A DNA stretch of 55,203 bases from Bryobacterales bacterium. GTDB taxonomy: Bacteria > Acidobacteriota > Terriglobia > Bryobacterales > Bryobacteraceae. Shown here piece after piece: positions 34,521 through 43,449 of this stretch. The DNA lies in assembly GCA_003167255.1 (NCBI GenBank), contig PMTR01000126.1:1-55203 (forward strand). The letters are read 5' to 3'. A program made the position numbers and the translations under genes. Positions within the stretch are counted from its first letter, which is position 1; each line of letters begins with the position of its first letter. The notes beneath the pieces were generated by a model. The model was given only the letters and a program-made list of their open reading frames with translations. It was not told the DNA's origin and ran no database searches.

Positions 34521-35201
34521 ATGAAGCTGCTGATCGTAGAAGACGAAGTAAAGACGGCGAGTTTCCTGAAGCGGGGCTTCAGCGAGGCGGGCTTCGTGGT
34601 GAGCGTGGCGTTTGATGGCGTCGATGGCATGCGGCAGATTCAGACTGGTGGCTTCGACCTCATCGTGCTCGACATCATGCTGCCGGGCACGGACGGCTGG
34701 CACATTTTGACGTGGTTGCGCGAAGCCGGGCTGCAGACACCGGTCCTCATCCTGACAGCGCGCGACGAGGTACGGGACCGGGTCAAGGGACTCGAACTCG
34801 GAGCCGACGACTACCTGGTGAAGCCGTTCGCCTTCTCCGAACTGCTGGCGCGCGTGCGGACCATATTGCGCAGGCCGCCGGTGCGGGAAGCGAGCACGCT
34901 CCGGGTGGCCGATCTGGAACTCGACATGGACGGCCACCGAGCTACTCGCGCGGGCCAGCGCCTCGACCTCACGGGACGGGAATTCACACTCCTGTCGCTG
35001 TTGGTGCGGCACGCCGGGGAAGTCTTGACGCGTACGCTGATCGCTCAATCCGTTTGGAACATGAACTTCGACGGGGACACCAATGTGGTCGATGTGAACT
35101 TGCGGCGCCTGCGCAGCAAGGTGGACGACCCTTTTCCCCGAAAGCTGCTGCGCACGGTTCGGGGGGTTGGATATGTTCTCGAAAACCCTGAGAGGAACTA
35201 G
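34521..35201 (+). CDS. OmpR-family response regulator, heavy-metal type
   Basis: A 226-residue response regulator. The receiver domain starts KLLIVEDEVKTASFLKRGF, has the phosphoacceptor Asp in LIVLDIMLPGTDGW and the conserved Lys in GADDYLVKPFAFSELLARV. The C-terminal winged-helix DNA-binding domain is visible as RLDLTGREFTLLSLLVRH and TNVVDVNLRRLRSKVDDPF. The close match to the CusR/CopR pattern, including the wording around KTASFLKRG, suggests a metal-responsive type, but the signal is not proven. ATG 34521 fits the domain start; an in-frame ATG at 34443 adds residues outside the fold. It overlaps the kinase gene by 29 bases and faces away from TonB receptor 1, a possible target. Confidence 0.9.
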   Translation: MKLLIVEDEVKTASFLKRGFSEAGFVVSVAFDGVDGMRQIQTGGFDLIVLDIMLPGTDGWHILTWLREAGLQTPVLILTARDEVRDRVKGLELGADDYLVKPFAFSELLARVRTILRRPPVREASTLRVADLELDMDGHRATRAGQRLDLTGREFTLLSLLVRHAGEVLTRTLIAQSVWNMNFDGDTNVVDVNLRRLRSKVDDPFPRKLLRTVRGVGYVLENPERN

Positions 35202-36618
35202 CTTGCGCGGAGGAAGGCCAGGCGGCGCGTCGCTCGCGGTGCTGCTCACCGCGTGGTACACCATGGCATCTTTCGTGGTGGTGAGCGCGGCCACCGGGTT
35301 GCTTTATCTCGGCCTGGCGAATAACCTGAGAAAGATCTCGGAGCAATCGCTGCTGGATGAGCTGGACGTGTGCCGTGCTCTGGTGCGCGAGCGGGGTGGC
35401 GATTCGCAGGCGCTGCACGAGGAAGTAGAGATCGATTCGGCGGTCCGGCGGTACCAGAAATTCTACGTCCGGGTACTCGACGCGAGCGGTATGGCGTTGT
35501 CAACCACGCCGGGGATGGACCGGGATCTGAGCTCGTCGCGCCTCGCGCAGGCGGCGGCGGGCCAGCAAGGCATCTTCTGGATCGATTCTCCCGGCGGCGC
35601 GCCGTATCGAGCCATTGTGGCTCTGCTGCCGCGCGACTCAACGCATAGGGACGTCTGGACTCTCCAGGTGGCGGTCGACCTTACACAAGAACAGGAAGTC
35701 CTTGGGAGGCAGCGAGTCTGGGTTTGGGCGGTACTGGCGGCTGCCCTCATCTTTTGTCCGGGCGTGGGTGTCGCAATCGCCCGCAGGGGCACGCGGCCGT
35801 TGCGGGAGGTCGCCGAAACCGCCCGACACATCGGCTCGAGCACGCTCAACGAGCGCATCCGGGCCGAGGGTTATCCGGTGGAAGTGGCTGTGCTGGCCGA
35901 GGCTTTCAATGCCATGCTCGAACGGCTGGAAGAATCCTTCGCCCGCCTATCCCGCTTCTCCGCGGACATCGCTCACGAACTGCGGACTCCGGTGAACAAC
36001 ATTCGCGGTGAAGCGGAAGTGGCGCTGGCGCGCACTCGTACGCCGGAGGAGTATGGCGAGGTGCTGGCCTCGTGCCTGGAGGAATCGGTGCGGCTCTCGG
36101 AACTGATCGAGTCGCTGCTTTTCTTGGCGCGGTCGGAAAGCCCGGGAGATCACCTTAAACGGACGCGGGAGGATCTCGGCCGGCTCCTGACGGATCTTCG
36201 CGACTATTACGAGGCGACGGCTACGGAGATGGGCGTGACGCTGACGGCGAGCGTCGGGGACAGCGTGTGGGGAGACGTGGACCGGGCCTTGCTCCAGCGC
36301 GCGCTCGGAAATCTGGTGTCAAACGCGCTGGCGCATTGTTCGGCGGGCGACGGCATCTGGCTCAGCGCGCGCCGGCAAGGTGGACAGACTTCGATCGAGG
36401 TTCGCGACACGGGATCGGGAATTTCCGCCGACGTTCTGCCCCGTGTCTTCGACCGTTTCTATCGAGCAGACCCGGCACGCTCACGCAACTCAGGGGGCGC
36501 CGGTTTGGGCCTGGCGATCGTTCGGCAGATCGTGTTCCTGCACGGGGGCGATGTGCGGATCTCGAGTGAGCGAGGGCGCGGTACGACCGTGTCCGTGGTC
36601 CTGCCGCAATCAACGTAG
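35173..36618 (+). CDS. Sensor histidine kinase, heavy-metal type
   Basis: A 481-residue membrane kinase partner of the regulator. It has TM1 near residue 22-45 (LLTAWYTMASFVVVSAATGL), a periplasmic sensor of about 120 residues, and TM2 (VWAVLAAALIFCPGVGVAIA). A HAMP domain follows (RRGTRPLREVAETARHIGSS), then the H-box FSADIAHELRTPVNNI. ATP-binding boxes are LGNLVSNALAHC (N box), VRDTGSGISADVLPRVFDRF (G1/F) and GGAGLGLAIVRQI (G2). The arrangement is that of CusS-type kinases. The TTG two codons upstream is an alternative start. The periplasmic domain has no obvious metal-binding Cys/His cluster. Confidence 0.9.
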   Translation: MFSKTLRGTSLRGGRPGGASLAVLLTAWYTMASFVVVSAATGLLYLGLANNLRKISEQSLLDELDVCRALVRERGGDSQALHEEVEIDSAVRRYQKFYVRVLDASGMALSTTPGMDRDLSSSRLAQAAAGQQGIFWIDSPGGAPYRAIVALLPRDSTHRDVWTLQVAVDLTQEQEVLGRQRVWVWAVLAAALIFCPGVGVAIARRGTRPLREVAETARHIGSSTLNERIRAEGYPVEVAVLAEAFNAMLERLEESFARLSRFSADIAHELRTPVNNIRGEAEVALARTRTPEEYGEVLASCLEESVRLSELIESLLFLARSESPGDHLKRTREDLGRLLTDLRDYYEATATEMGVTLTASVGDSVWGDVDRALLQRALGNLVSNALAHCSAGDGIWLSARRQGGQTSIEVRDTGSGISADVLPRVFDRFYRADPARSRNSGGAGLGLAIVRQIVFLHGGDVRISSERGRGTTVSVVLPQST

Positions 36619-36732
36619 GCTACCGGACTTCGCTATCGACCCGGACCCGAGCTGACAACCGTCGAGGCTTCAGGCTCCGTTAAGCCACAATCCATTTGCG
36701 CTACCCGGCGATCCGCGGGCTACCGTGAAGGT

Positions 36733-36921
36733 ATGGCCAGGGCCAAGAGCATCGATCCGTTTGCTTGCAACGAGCCGGAAGCTGAGATCAGCCCGGCAAC
36801 CAGACGCATCCTCAAGCAGCGAATGAAGACCGCCGATGAAGGCCGCGTGGTTCCCGCCGAAAAAGCCCGCCAGCGAATCCAGCAATGGCTTTCAAAATCC
36901 TCTACCACGAAGACTCGTTAG
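36733..36921 (+). CDS. Antitoxin of a ParE/RelE-type module
   Basis: A 62-residue protein with ISPATRRILKQRMKTADEGR followed by VVPAEKARQRIQQWLSKS. The pattern A-D-x-G-R-x-V-x-x-E-x-A-R-x-R-I-x-x-W-L matches addiction-module antitoxins that precede ParE/RelE toxins. Its 3' end overlaps the toxin reading frame by 37 bases, as is typical. The frame is intact while the toxin carries a stop codon. It probably still binds its own promoter. Confidence 0.65.
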   Translation: MARAKSIDPFACNEPEAEISPATRRILKQRMKTADEGRVVPAEKARQRIQQWLSKSSTTKTR

Positions 36922-37175
36922 CCGATCTTGAGGAGATTCTCGAGTGGTCGAGTGAGAAGCATCCCGAAACCACCGAGCAATTTGCCAATGATCTTTTCGA
37001 CCACATCGAATTGCTTCACGCCCTTCCTTAGATCGGCACTCGCGTAAAAGGACATCCTCAACTCAGGCGGCTTCTTCATTCTCCGCTCTACGTCTACTAC
37101 CGCGTGGACGAGAACCGGGGAGCAATTGAAATTCTGCATTTCTGGCATAGCTCCAGAAAAGACCCCAAATTCTAA
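36885..37175 (+). pseudogene. ParE/RelE-family toxin, interrupted by TAG
   Basis: From ATG 36885 one frame encodes 96 residues except for a TAG at 37029-37031 (codon 49). The first half reads AFKILYHEDSLADLEEILEW then SSEKHPETTEQFANDLFDHI. After the TAG come IGTRVKGHPQLRRLLHSPLY, VYYRVDENRGAIEILHFWHS and a normal TAA. This is a complete ParE/RelE fold with the conserved C-terminal strand and Tyr/His/Trp region. The sequence after the stop is not decayed, so the mutation is recent, or a suppressor or assembly error is involved. As written the toxin would be truncated and inactive, leaving an orphan antitoxin. Confidence 0.75.
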
Positions 37176-37373
37176 AAGCTCGTTTGGCGCGACGCGGGCG
37201 AGACGGCGCGGGTTCACTGGCGATATCAGCCCGGCACGTCCGGCGAGCATGCCATCTCTCGCCCCAGGCCGCCCGTGCATGTCCCGATTTGCTCAGTCTT
37301 CTCCGCGCCTCCGCGGTGGGGGGGTTTTACAATGGGCATTGTACACTGGCATTTTGCCGGCGCGTCGCTCGCC

Positions 37374-39470
37374 ATGGACCTCACTACCCCGCTCACGTAT
37401 GTCAAAGGAATCGGCCCGGCGCGCGCGGCCATGCTGCAGGCCAAAGGGCTGGTCACGGTTGAGGATTTGCTGGGGTACGTGCCGTTCCGTTACGAAGACC
37501 GCAGCAACATGAAGACCGTGGCGCAGTTGGCTCCGGGTGAGATGGCTACCGTGATAGCGGAAGTGCGGGCGGTCAAGGTTTCCGGCTTCCGGCGCCGCAC
37601 CCTGGGGCTGTTCGAAGCGCGCTTCAGCGATGCCTCCCGCGTCACCCTGGTGGGCAAGTGGTTTCACGGCGGCTACCTGGCCAATGTGTTTGCCGAAGGC
37701 ATGCGGGTGGCGCTTTATGGCAAGGTGGAATTCGACAGCTATGCCGGCGAGCTCACCATGCTGCACCCGGAGTTTGAGATCCTCTCGGGCGAGGATGACG
37801 ACGCCGAGTCCTCGCTGCACGTCGGCCGCGTGGTGCCGATTTACGAGGCCGTCGCCAAGCTGACTACGCGCGTGCTGCGGGCATTCACGCACCGCGTCCT
37901 GGCGGAGTTGACGCCGGAGGAAGACTGCCTGCCGGAGCACATCCGCCGGCCACTCAAGCTGCCGGATCGCTGGACGGCCATCCGCGACACGCATTTCCCG
38001 CCTCCGGATTCCGACCTGCGCCTGCTCAACGCCTTCCGTTCTCCGGCGCAATTCCGGCTGATCTTCGAAGAGTTCTTCTGGCTGGAATGCGGCGTGGCCC
38101 TGAAACGCAGCAGGGCGCGCACCCTGCCCGGAATCGCGTTTGAGCTGAACGACCGCGTGCGCGAAAAAGTGAAGGCCATGCTGCCGTTCAAGCCGACCGG
38201 AGCGCAGAAGCGCGTACTCGGGGAAATTGCCGGCGACATGAAGGAAGCCCGGCCCATGAACCGCCTGTTGCAGGGCGACGTGGGCTGCGGCAAGACCATC
38301 GTGGCGGCGGAGGCGGCGGTGATCGCCATTGAAAACGGCTACCAGGTGGCGGTCCTGGCGCCGACGGAGATCCTGGCCACGCAGCATGGGTTGTATTTCA
38401 AGGAAATCCTGTCGAAGCTCGGATACGTGACGGTGCTGCTGACGGGATCTTTCGGCAGCCGCGAGAAAACGCAGCTCAAGAAACTGGTGGCGGAAGGGTT
38501 GGCGCACGTGGTGATCGGCACGCACGCGCTGCTCGAAAAGAACGTGGAGTTCCAGCGGCTGGGCCTGGCGATCATCGACGAGCAGCATCGCTTCGGCGTG
38601 CTGCAGCGGCTGGGGCTGGTGCAGAAAGGCCTGCATCCGGACGTGCTGGTGATGACGGCGACGCCGATTCCGCGCACCCTGGCGATGACGCTCTACGGCG
38701 ACCTGGACGTATCGGTGATCGACGAGCTGCCGCCGGGGCGCAAACCCATCCTGACCAAACATTACACGGCCGATGGCGTGGAGCAGGCCTACAGCTTTTT
38801 GAAGAGCCAGATTGACCAGGGGCGGCAGGCGTACGTGGTGTACCCGGTCATCGAGGAATCGGAGACGCAGGCCATGAAGGCCGCCGAGAAGATGTACCAG
38901 CATCTTTCGCGCGAGGTCTTTCCCACGCTCACGGTGGGGCTGATGCACGGGCGCCTGGGCGCGGACGAAAAGGAAGCCGCCATGCGGCGATTCAAGGAAG
39001 GCCACATCCAGATCCTGGTTTCCACTACCGTGATCGAGGTTGGGGTGGACGTCCCCAACGCCACCGTGATGGTGGTGGAGCAGGCGGAGCGGTTTGGCCT
39101 CGCGCAACTGCACCAGCTCCGCGGGCGGGTGGGCCGCGGCGCGGCGCAGAGCTATTGCATCCTGGTGACGGAAAAGATGAACGACGCGGCGCGAGAGCGC
39201 ATCCGGACGCTGGTGGAGTCGACCGACGGTTTTTATATTTCGGAAATGGACCTGAAGCTGCGCGGGCCCGGCGAATTCTTCGGAACGAAACAGGCCGGCC
39301 TGCCCTCGCTGCGTGTGGCTAACATTTTGCGCGACGCCGAGATTCTGGAAGTCGCGCGCCGCGAGGCCGTGGATTTCATTGCGCGGCCGCCCTCCCAAGA
39401 GGCCCTGCGGCGCGCCGTGGCCTACATTCGCGACCACTGGCAGCGGCGTTATGGACTGGTGACGGTCTGA
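37374..39470 (+). CDS. recG: ATP-dependent DNA helicase RecG
   Basis: A 698-residue RecG, which remodels stalled replication forks and Holliday junctions. The N-terminal wedge starts with VKGIGPARAAMLQAKG and VEDLLGYVPFRYEDRS. Helicase motifs are RLLQGDVGCGKTIVA (I), VLAPTEILATQH (Ia), LAIIDEQHRFGVLQR (II, DEQH), VMTATPIPRTLAMT (III), QILVSTTVIEVGVDVPNATV (V) and QLHQLRGRVGRGAAQSYCIL (VI). The RecG-type C-terminal block DLKLRGPGEFFGTKQ is present. ATG 37374 fits the family start; upstream in-frame codons to 37275 are non-homologous. It overlaps rsmD by one base. Confidence 0.94.
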   Translation: MDLTTPLTYVKGIGPARAAMLQAKGLVTVEDLLGYVPFRYEDRSNMKTVAQLAPGEMATVIAEVRAVKVSGFRRRTLGLFEARFSDASRVTLVGKWFHGGYLANVFAEGMRVALYGKVEFDSYAGELTMLHPEFEILSGEDDDAESSLHVGRVVPIYEAVAKLTTRVLRAFTHRVLAELTPEEDCLPEHIRRPLKLPDRWTAIRDTHFPPPDSDLRLLNAFRSPAQFRLIFEEFFWLECGVALKRSRARTLPGIAFELNDRVREKVKAMLPFKPTGAQKRVLGEIAGDMKEARPMNRLLQGDVGCGKTIVAAEAAVIAIENGYQVAVLAPTEILATQHGLYFKEILSKLGYVTVLLTGSFGSREKTQLKKLVAEGLAHVVIGTHALLEKNVEFQRLGLAIIDEQHRFGVLQRLGLVQKGLHPDVLVMTATPIPRTLAMTLYGDLDVSVIDELPPGRKPILTKHYTADGVEQAYSFLKSQIDQGRQAYVVYPVIEESETQAMKAAEKMYQHLSREVFPTLTVGLMHGRLGADEKEAAMRRFKEGHIQILVSTTVIEVGVDVPNATVMVVEQAERFGLAQLHQLRGRVGRGAAQSYCILVTEKMNDAARERIRTLVESTDGFYISEMDLKLRGPGEFFGTKQAGLPSLRVANILRDAEILEVARREAVDFIARPPSQEALRRAVAYIRDHWQRRYGLVTV

Positions 39471-39994
39471 TGCGGGTGATTGCCGGAGAGTTCCGTTCGC
39501 GCCGGTTGAAGAGCATCCCCGGAGATGCCACGCGTCCCACGCCCGACCGCCTGCGCGAAACGCTGTTCGACATTCTGGCGACGCGCATTAAGGGCGCGAC
39601 GTTTCTGGACGGTTACGCGGGCACCGGCGCGGTGGGCATCGAAGCCCTCAGCCGCGGCGCCGCGCATGCCATTTTCCTGGAGAAGAATTGGGCAGCCCTG
39701 GAGGCCATTCGCGAGAACCTGGCGTCGCTCCGCGCGGAGCGGCGGGCAACAGTGGTGCCGGGGCCGCTGCTGCTGACTCTGGCGCGGCATCCGGCGGAAA
39801 TCGTGTTTCTGGATCCGCCTTATAGCCTGGAGCGGGAATACCGGGCCATGCTGGACTTGCTGGCGCAGGCTCTGCCGGGGATCGCCGTGGTGCAGCATTC
39901 GGTACGGCTGGCGTTGCCGGAGGAGCAAGGGCCGCTCTATCGCACGCGGATGGTGAGGCAAGGGGACAATGCGCTGAGTTTTTACGCGAGATAG
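39470..39994 (+). CDS. rsmD: 16S rRNA (guanine966-N2)-methyltransferase
   Basis: A 174-residue RsmD-family methyltransferase acting on G966 of 16S rRNA in the 30S subunit. It begins MRVIAGEFRSRRL and has the RNA-binding block RPTPDRLRETLFDIL. The SAM site is FLDGYAGTGAVGIEALSRGA (usual D-x-F-A-G-T-G), and the catalytic NPPY-type motif is EIVFLDPPYSLE (D-P-P-Y). The length fits the family. The start overlaps the recG stop (TGATG). The recG-rsmD pairing is frequent in bacteria and supports both calls. Confidence 0.92.
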   Translation: MRVIAGEFRSRRLKSIPGDATRPTPDRLRETLFDILATRIKGATFLDGYAGTGAVGIEALSRGAAHAIFLEKNWAALEAIRENLASLRAERRATVVPGPLLLTLARHPAEIVFLDPPYSLEREYRAMLDLLAQALPGIAVVQHSVRLALPEEQGPLYRTRMVRQGDNALSFYAR

Positions 39995-40108
39995 CGGCCC
40001 ATGGCTCGGGTGGGGCATGCTTTAGCTTGCCCAGACCACAAGGAGGTGCGCCTGCCACATTCAAGTCGCGCCCTTGATCGCTTCACGCGGAGGAATCCAC
40101 TTCCTTCA

Positions 40109-40117
40109 TGCTATATT
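40109..40117 (+). promoter_or_regulatory. Possible extended -10 of TonB receptor 2
   Basis: TGC-TATATT (-10 at 40112-40117) lies about 100 bases before ATG 40217. No clear -35 box is visible. The upstream gap (39995-40108) also contains a GTGGGGCATGC hairpin fragment at 40010-40031. Confidence 0.35.
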
Positions 40118-40216
40118 ACCTTTAGCCTGACCACTTTTGTCCCGAATCCGTTTTGATTTTGGGTTTTGGCTCATGATTGGCAGATGCATCTGGGCTCCGG
40201 GTATCGCCAGGAATAT

Positions 40217-43200
40217 ATGCGCCTTGCAATCACTCTTCTTTTGTTGTCCGTCTCTCAGGTGTGGGGACAGGTCAGCACCGGCTCGCTTTCCGGTTATGTT
40301 CTCGATCCCTCGGAACGCGTTGTTCCGGGTGCGTCTGTGAGCTTGCAGAGCGTCGGGCGCTCCTTCCAGCGTTCCTCTCGGACCGACCCTGCCGGCTTCT
40401 ATCTGTTCGAGGAACTGGCCCCCGGCGACTATCAATTGTCGGTCAACGCCACTGGCTTCGCGCCGCTGCGCACAGAAGGCGTGCGGGTCGAGGTTGACCA
40501 CCGCGCGCGCCTTGACGTGCGGGTAGCTGTGGCGGGCAAGGGCGAGAAGATTGTCGTCCAGGGCCACACCTTGGATATCAACACCGAGTCGAGCGAACTC
40601 GGCGCTGTGCTCGACCAGTCCCGGATTGAGTCGCTGCCGCTCAACCAGCGCGATTTTCTGCAGCTCGCCTTGTTGACGCCCGGTGTGGTTCCGCCGGTCC
40701 AGAGTTCCGAACTATCCACCCGCGGCACCTTCGCGATGCACGCCAATGGGGGCCGCGAAGAAGCCAATAACTATCTTCTGGATGGCGTCGATAATAGCGA
40801 TTCGGACAACGGCGGCTATGTGTTGCAGCCCTCCGTCGACGCCATTCGGGAATTCAAAATCGCCACCAACTCTTACAACGCCGAATACGGGAAGGCCTCG
40901 GCGGGCCAGGTGAACGTGATCACCCGCTCTGGTTCCAATGCGCTTCACGGCACGCTTTACGATTACCTGCGGAACCGCGACCTGGATGCCCGCAACTTCT
41001 TCGACAGCTCCGACCGGGCGCAATACATTCGCAACCAGTTCGGCGCCGGGGCCGGCGGCCCGATCCGCAAAGACCGCACCTTCTATTACGTGAGCTTCGA
41101 AGGGCTGCGGGAACTCCAGGGACAGACTCAACTGGGAACCGTGCCCACGGCCGCGGTCAGGACCGGAGATCTTTCGAGCCTCGGCACGGTGGTGTCCGAT
41201 CCCTATAGCGGAATTCCGTTTCCGGGCAACATCGTTCCCCGCGCGGAAATCTCTTCCCATGCGAGTCAGGTGCTGGCATTGTTCCCGTTGCCGAATCTGC
41301 CGGGCGCCGGCGGAAACTACCAGAGCTCACCCGTATATACGGGAAATCAGAACCAGGGCAGCGCGCGCATCGACCATCGTCTCTCCAGCTCCGCGGAACT
41401 TACCTTCCGTTATACGTACGGCCGCGAGGATCTCTTCGAGCCCTTTGCCGAAAACCAGGTGCAACTGCCGGGCTTCGGCGATTACGTCTATGATCGCGGC
41501 CACAACGCCATGATCCACTATCAGCAGACGTTTGGCGCGCGCGCCGTCAATTCGCTCATCGTCGGCTTTAGCCGCGAGATCCGGCAGATCCTGGTCCAGA
41601 ATAATCAGGTGAACGTGAACAGCCTGTGGGGCGTCAACTACCTTCCCACGGTTCCCAGAGATTTCGGCTACCCCGGAATCTCGATAACCGATTACTCGCG
41701 CGTGGGGGACGTTGCTTCGCTGCCCATCGACCGTCACGACAATACGTACCAACTGGTCGACAACTTCTCGCTCATTCGCGGGGCTCACAGTCTGAAAGCC
41801 GGCGTCGAAGCGCGCATTCTGCAACTCAACGCTTACATTGAGATCTACAGCCGCGGGCAGATTAACTTCACCGGCGCCCTGACCGGCTCCGGGATCGGCG
41901 ATTTGCTGGTGGGACTGCCGACACTGGGCATTCAGTCTCAATACACCGGCCCTCAAACGCTGCGCGGAAAATCCTGGAGTGGCTATTTCCAGGATGATTG
42001 GAAAGTGACAAGGAACCTGACGCTCAACCTCGGTCTGCGGTACGAATATGACACTCCGCCAACCGATCCGACGAACCGCATGGCGACCTTCGATTTCAAA
42101 GACGGCATGACCGAACCAGTGGGCACCCATGGTTTGTCGCGATCTGGTACCAGCCCGGCCCCCCATAACTTCGCTCCTCGCGTCGGGTTCGCCTGGTCTC
42201 CTCTGAAGAACACCGTCGTGCGCGGCGGGTACGGACTGTACTACGACGCCGGTATGTTCGTGGTGAACTCGTCGCTCTACTTCAATCCGCCGTTCTTTAC
42301 CGTGTCGGTCTTCTTCCCGCAGGCGTCGCTGATCACGCTCAATAACCCGTTCGACACCAGTAACGGGTATGTACCCCCGGCGCAGTTGAGTTTCGTCAGT
42401 CCCAATTTCGTGCCTTCGTACACCCAGCACTGGAATCTGAACGTCCAGCAGGAGGTCGAACATCTGGGCGTTTTCAGCGCTGCCTACGCGGCAGCCAAGG
42501 GAACGCACCTGCCGCGATCGCTCGACATCAACCAGCCTCTGTTGCCCGGACCGGCGGATATCTCGACCCGCTCGCCCTATCCGGCTTACAGCAACATCCT
42601 CATGACCGAGAGCGGCGGAAATTCCGAGTACCAGTCGTTGCAAATGACGTTCAACCGCCGCATGGCGCGCGGTCTTTCGGTGCTGGCAGCTTACACGATT
42701 TCGAAATCCATCGACGATACTTCGGCCTTCCTGCCCACCACACCGGATCAGAACTTTCCGCAGGACAGCCACAACTACCGGCTCGAGCGAGGTCTTTCGA
42801 GTTACGACATTCCCCATCGGGCGACCATCGCATTGGTTTATCAGATCCCCGGCGCGACCCGCTGGACGCGCGGATTTGAGTTCAGCGGAATCATTACCGC
42901 TCAATCCGGCCAGCCATTCACGCCGATGCTCTCGTCGGACAATAGCAACACCGGCAACTCCGGCGGGAGCTTTGGCATCGACCGTCCGAACGTCGTACAT
43001 AAACCCTCGCTGGCGAACCCCTCCCCGCAGGAATGGTTCGACGTCACCGCTTTTGCCATTCCACCGCAGTACACCTGGGGCGATGCCGGACGCAACATCC
43101 TTCGGGGGCCGGGACTGTTCACAACCGATTTCTCATTGCGCCGCGGTTTTGCGCTGACGGAAAGACTCAGGCTGGTGGGTGAGGTTCAGGCCTTCAACAC

Positions 43201-43321
43201 GCTGAACCGGGCAAATTTCGATCTGCCGCAGGCCTTCGCGGATCAACCCGCGACATTTGGGAAAATCCTCTCGGCGAAAGATCCGCGACAGATCCAGATG
43301 GCGCTCCGGCTTCAATTCTAG
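40217..43321 (+). CDS. Oar-like TonB-dependent receptor 2
   Basis: A 1034-residue outer-membrane protein. It has a signal peptide (MRLAITLLLLSVSQVWGQ) and a carboxypeptidase-regulatory domain (GSLSGYVLDPSERVVPGASV, GFYLFEELAPGDYQLSVNAT). The plug domain shows IESLPLNQRDFLQLALLTPG, NNYLLDGVDNSDSDNGGYVL and ASAGQVNVITRSGSNALHGT. The barrel ends in QIQMALRLQF with the terminal Phe needed for outer-membrane assembly. It differs clearly from receptor 1 in length and barrel sequence. ATG 40217 has AGGA five bases upstream; the frame is open to 40166 but that part is not signal-like. The substrate is unknown. Confidence 0.9.
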   Translation: MRLAITLLLLSVSQVWGQVSTGSLSGYVLDPSERVVPGASVSLQSVGRSFQRSSRTDPAGFYLFEELAPGDYQLSVNATGFAPLRTEGVRVEVDHRARLDVRVAVAGKGEKIVVQGHTLDINTESSELGAVLDQSRIESLPLNQRDFLQLALLTPGVVPPVQSSELSTRGTFAMHANGGREEANNYLLDGVDNSDSDNGGYVLQPSVDAIREFKIATNSYNAEYGKASAGQVNVITRSGSNALHGTLYDYLRNRDLDARNFFDSSDRAQYIRNQFGAGAGGPIRKDRTFYYVSFEGLRELQGQTQLGTVPTAAVRTGDLSSLGTVVSDPYSGIPFPGNIVPRAEISSHASQVLALFPLPNLPGAGGNYQSSPVYTGNQNQGSARIDHRLSSSAELTFRYTYGREDLFEPFAENQVQLPGFGDYVYDRGHNAMIHYQQTFGARAVNSLIVGFSREIRQILVQNNQVNVNSLWGVNYLPTVPRDFGYPGISITDYSRVGDVASLPIDRHDNTYQLVDNFSLIRGAHSLKAGVEARILQLNAYIEIYSRGQINFTGALTGSGIGDLLVGLPTLGIQSQYTGPQTLRGKSWSGYFQDDWKVTRNLTLNLGLRYEYDTPPTDPTNRMATFDFKDGMTEPVGTHGLSRSGTSPAPHNFAPRVGFAWSPLKNTVVRGGYGLYYDAGMFVVNSSLYFNPPFFTVSVFFPQASLITLNNPFDTSNGYVPPAQLSFVSPNFVPSYTQHWNLNVQQEVEHLGVFSAAYAAAKGTHLPRSLDINQPLLPGPADISTRSPYPAYSNILMTESGGNSEYQSLQMTFNRRMARGLSVLAAYTISKSIDDTSAFLPTTPDQNFPQDSHNYRLERGLSSYDIPHRATIALVYQIPGATRWTRGFEFSGIITAQSGQPFTPMLSSDNSNTGNSGGSFGIDRPNVVHKPSLANPSPQEWFDVTAFAIPPQYTWGDAGRNILRGPGLFTTDFSLRRGFALTERLRLVGEVQAFNTLNRANFDLPQAFADQPATFGKILSAKDPRQIQMALRLQF

Positions 43322-43323
43322 TG

Positions 43324-43410
43324 GTGGGACAGACCATCGTCTTTCGTGGTCTGTCACGCCTCGCCAAGCACGCTGCCTGACGGACGACAAGAACCGATCG
43401 TCCGTCCCAC
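43324..43410. repeat. Modular inverted-repeat element, GTGGGAC type
   Basis: Bounded by GTGGGACAGAC and GTCCGTCCCAC (one mismatch as an inverted repeat), 87 bases, with inner stems such as ACAGACCA and TGGTCTGT. It is a variant of the GTGGGG family, placed between two convergent genes. Confidence 0.6.
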
Positions 43411-43449
43411 GCGGAATGCATGTGCCGCCGCCGTGCCGCCCCGCGCCCG

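Noticed and set aside
37029-37031. TAG in the toxin as pyrrolysine or programmed read-through
   Set aside because: No pyrrolysine context is visible, the position is not an active-site residue in this family, and a simple nonsense mutation is sufficient.
37293-39437. 714-codon open frame opposite recG
   Set aside because: His/Gln/Arg-rich shadow translation with no recognisable domain.
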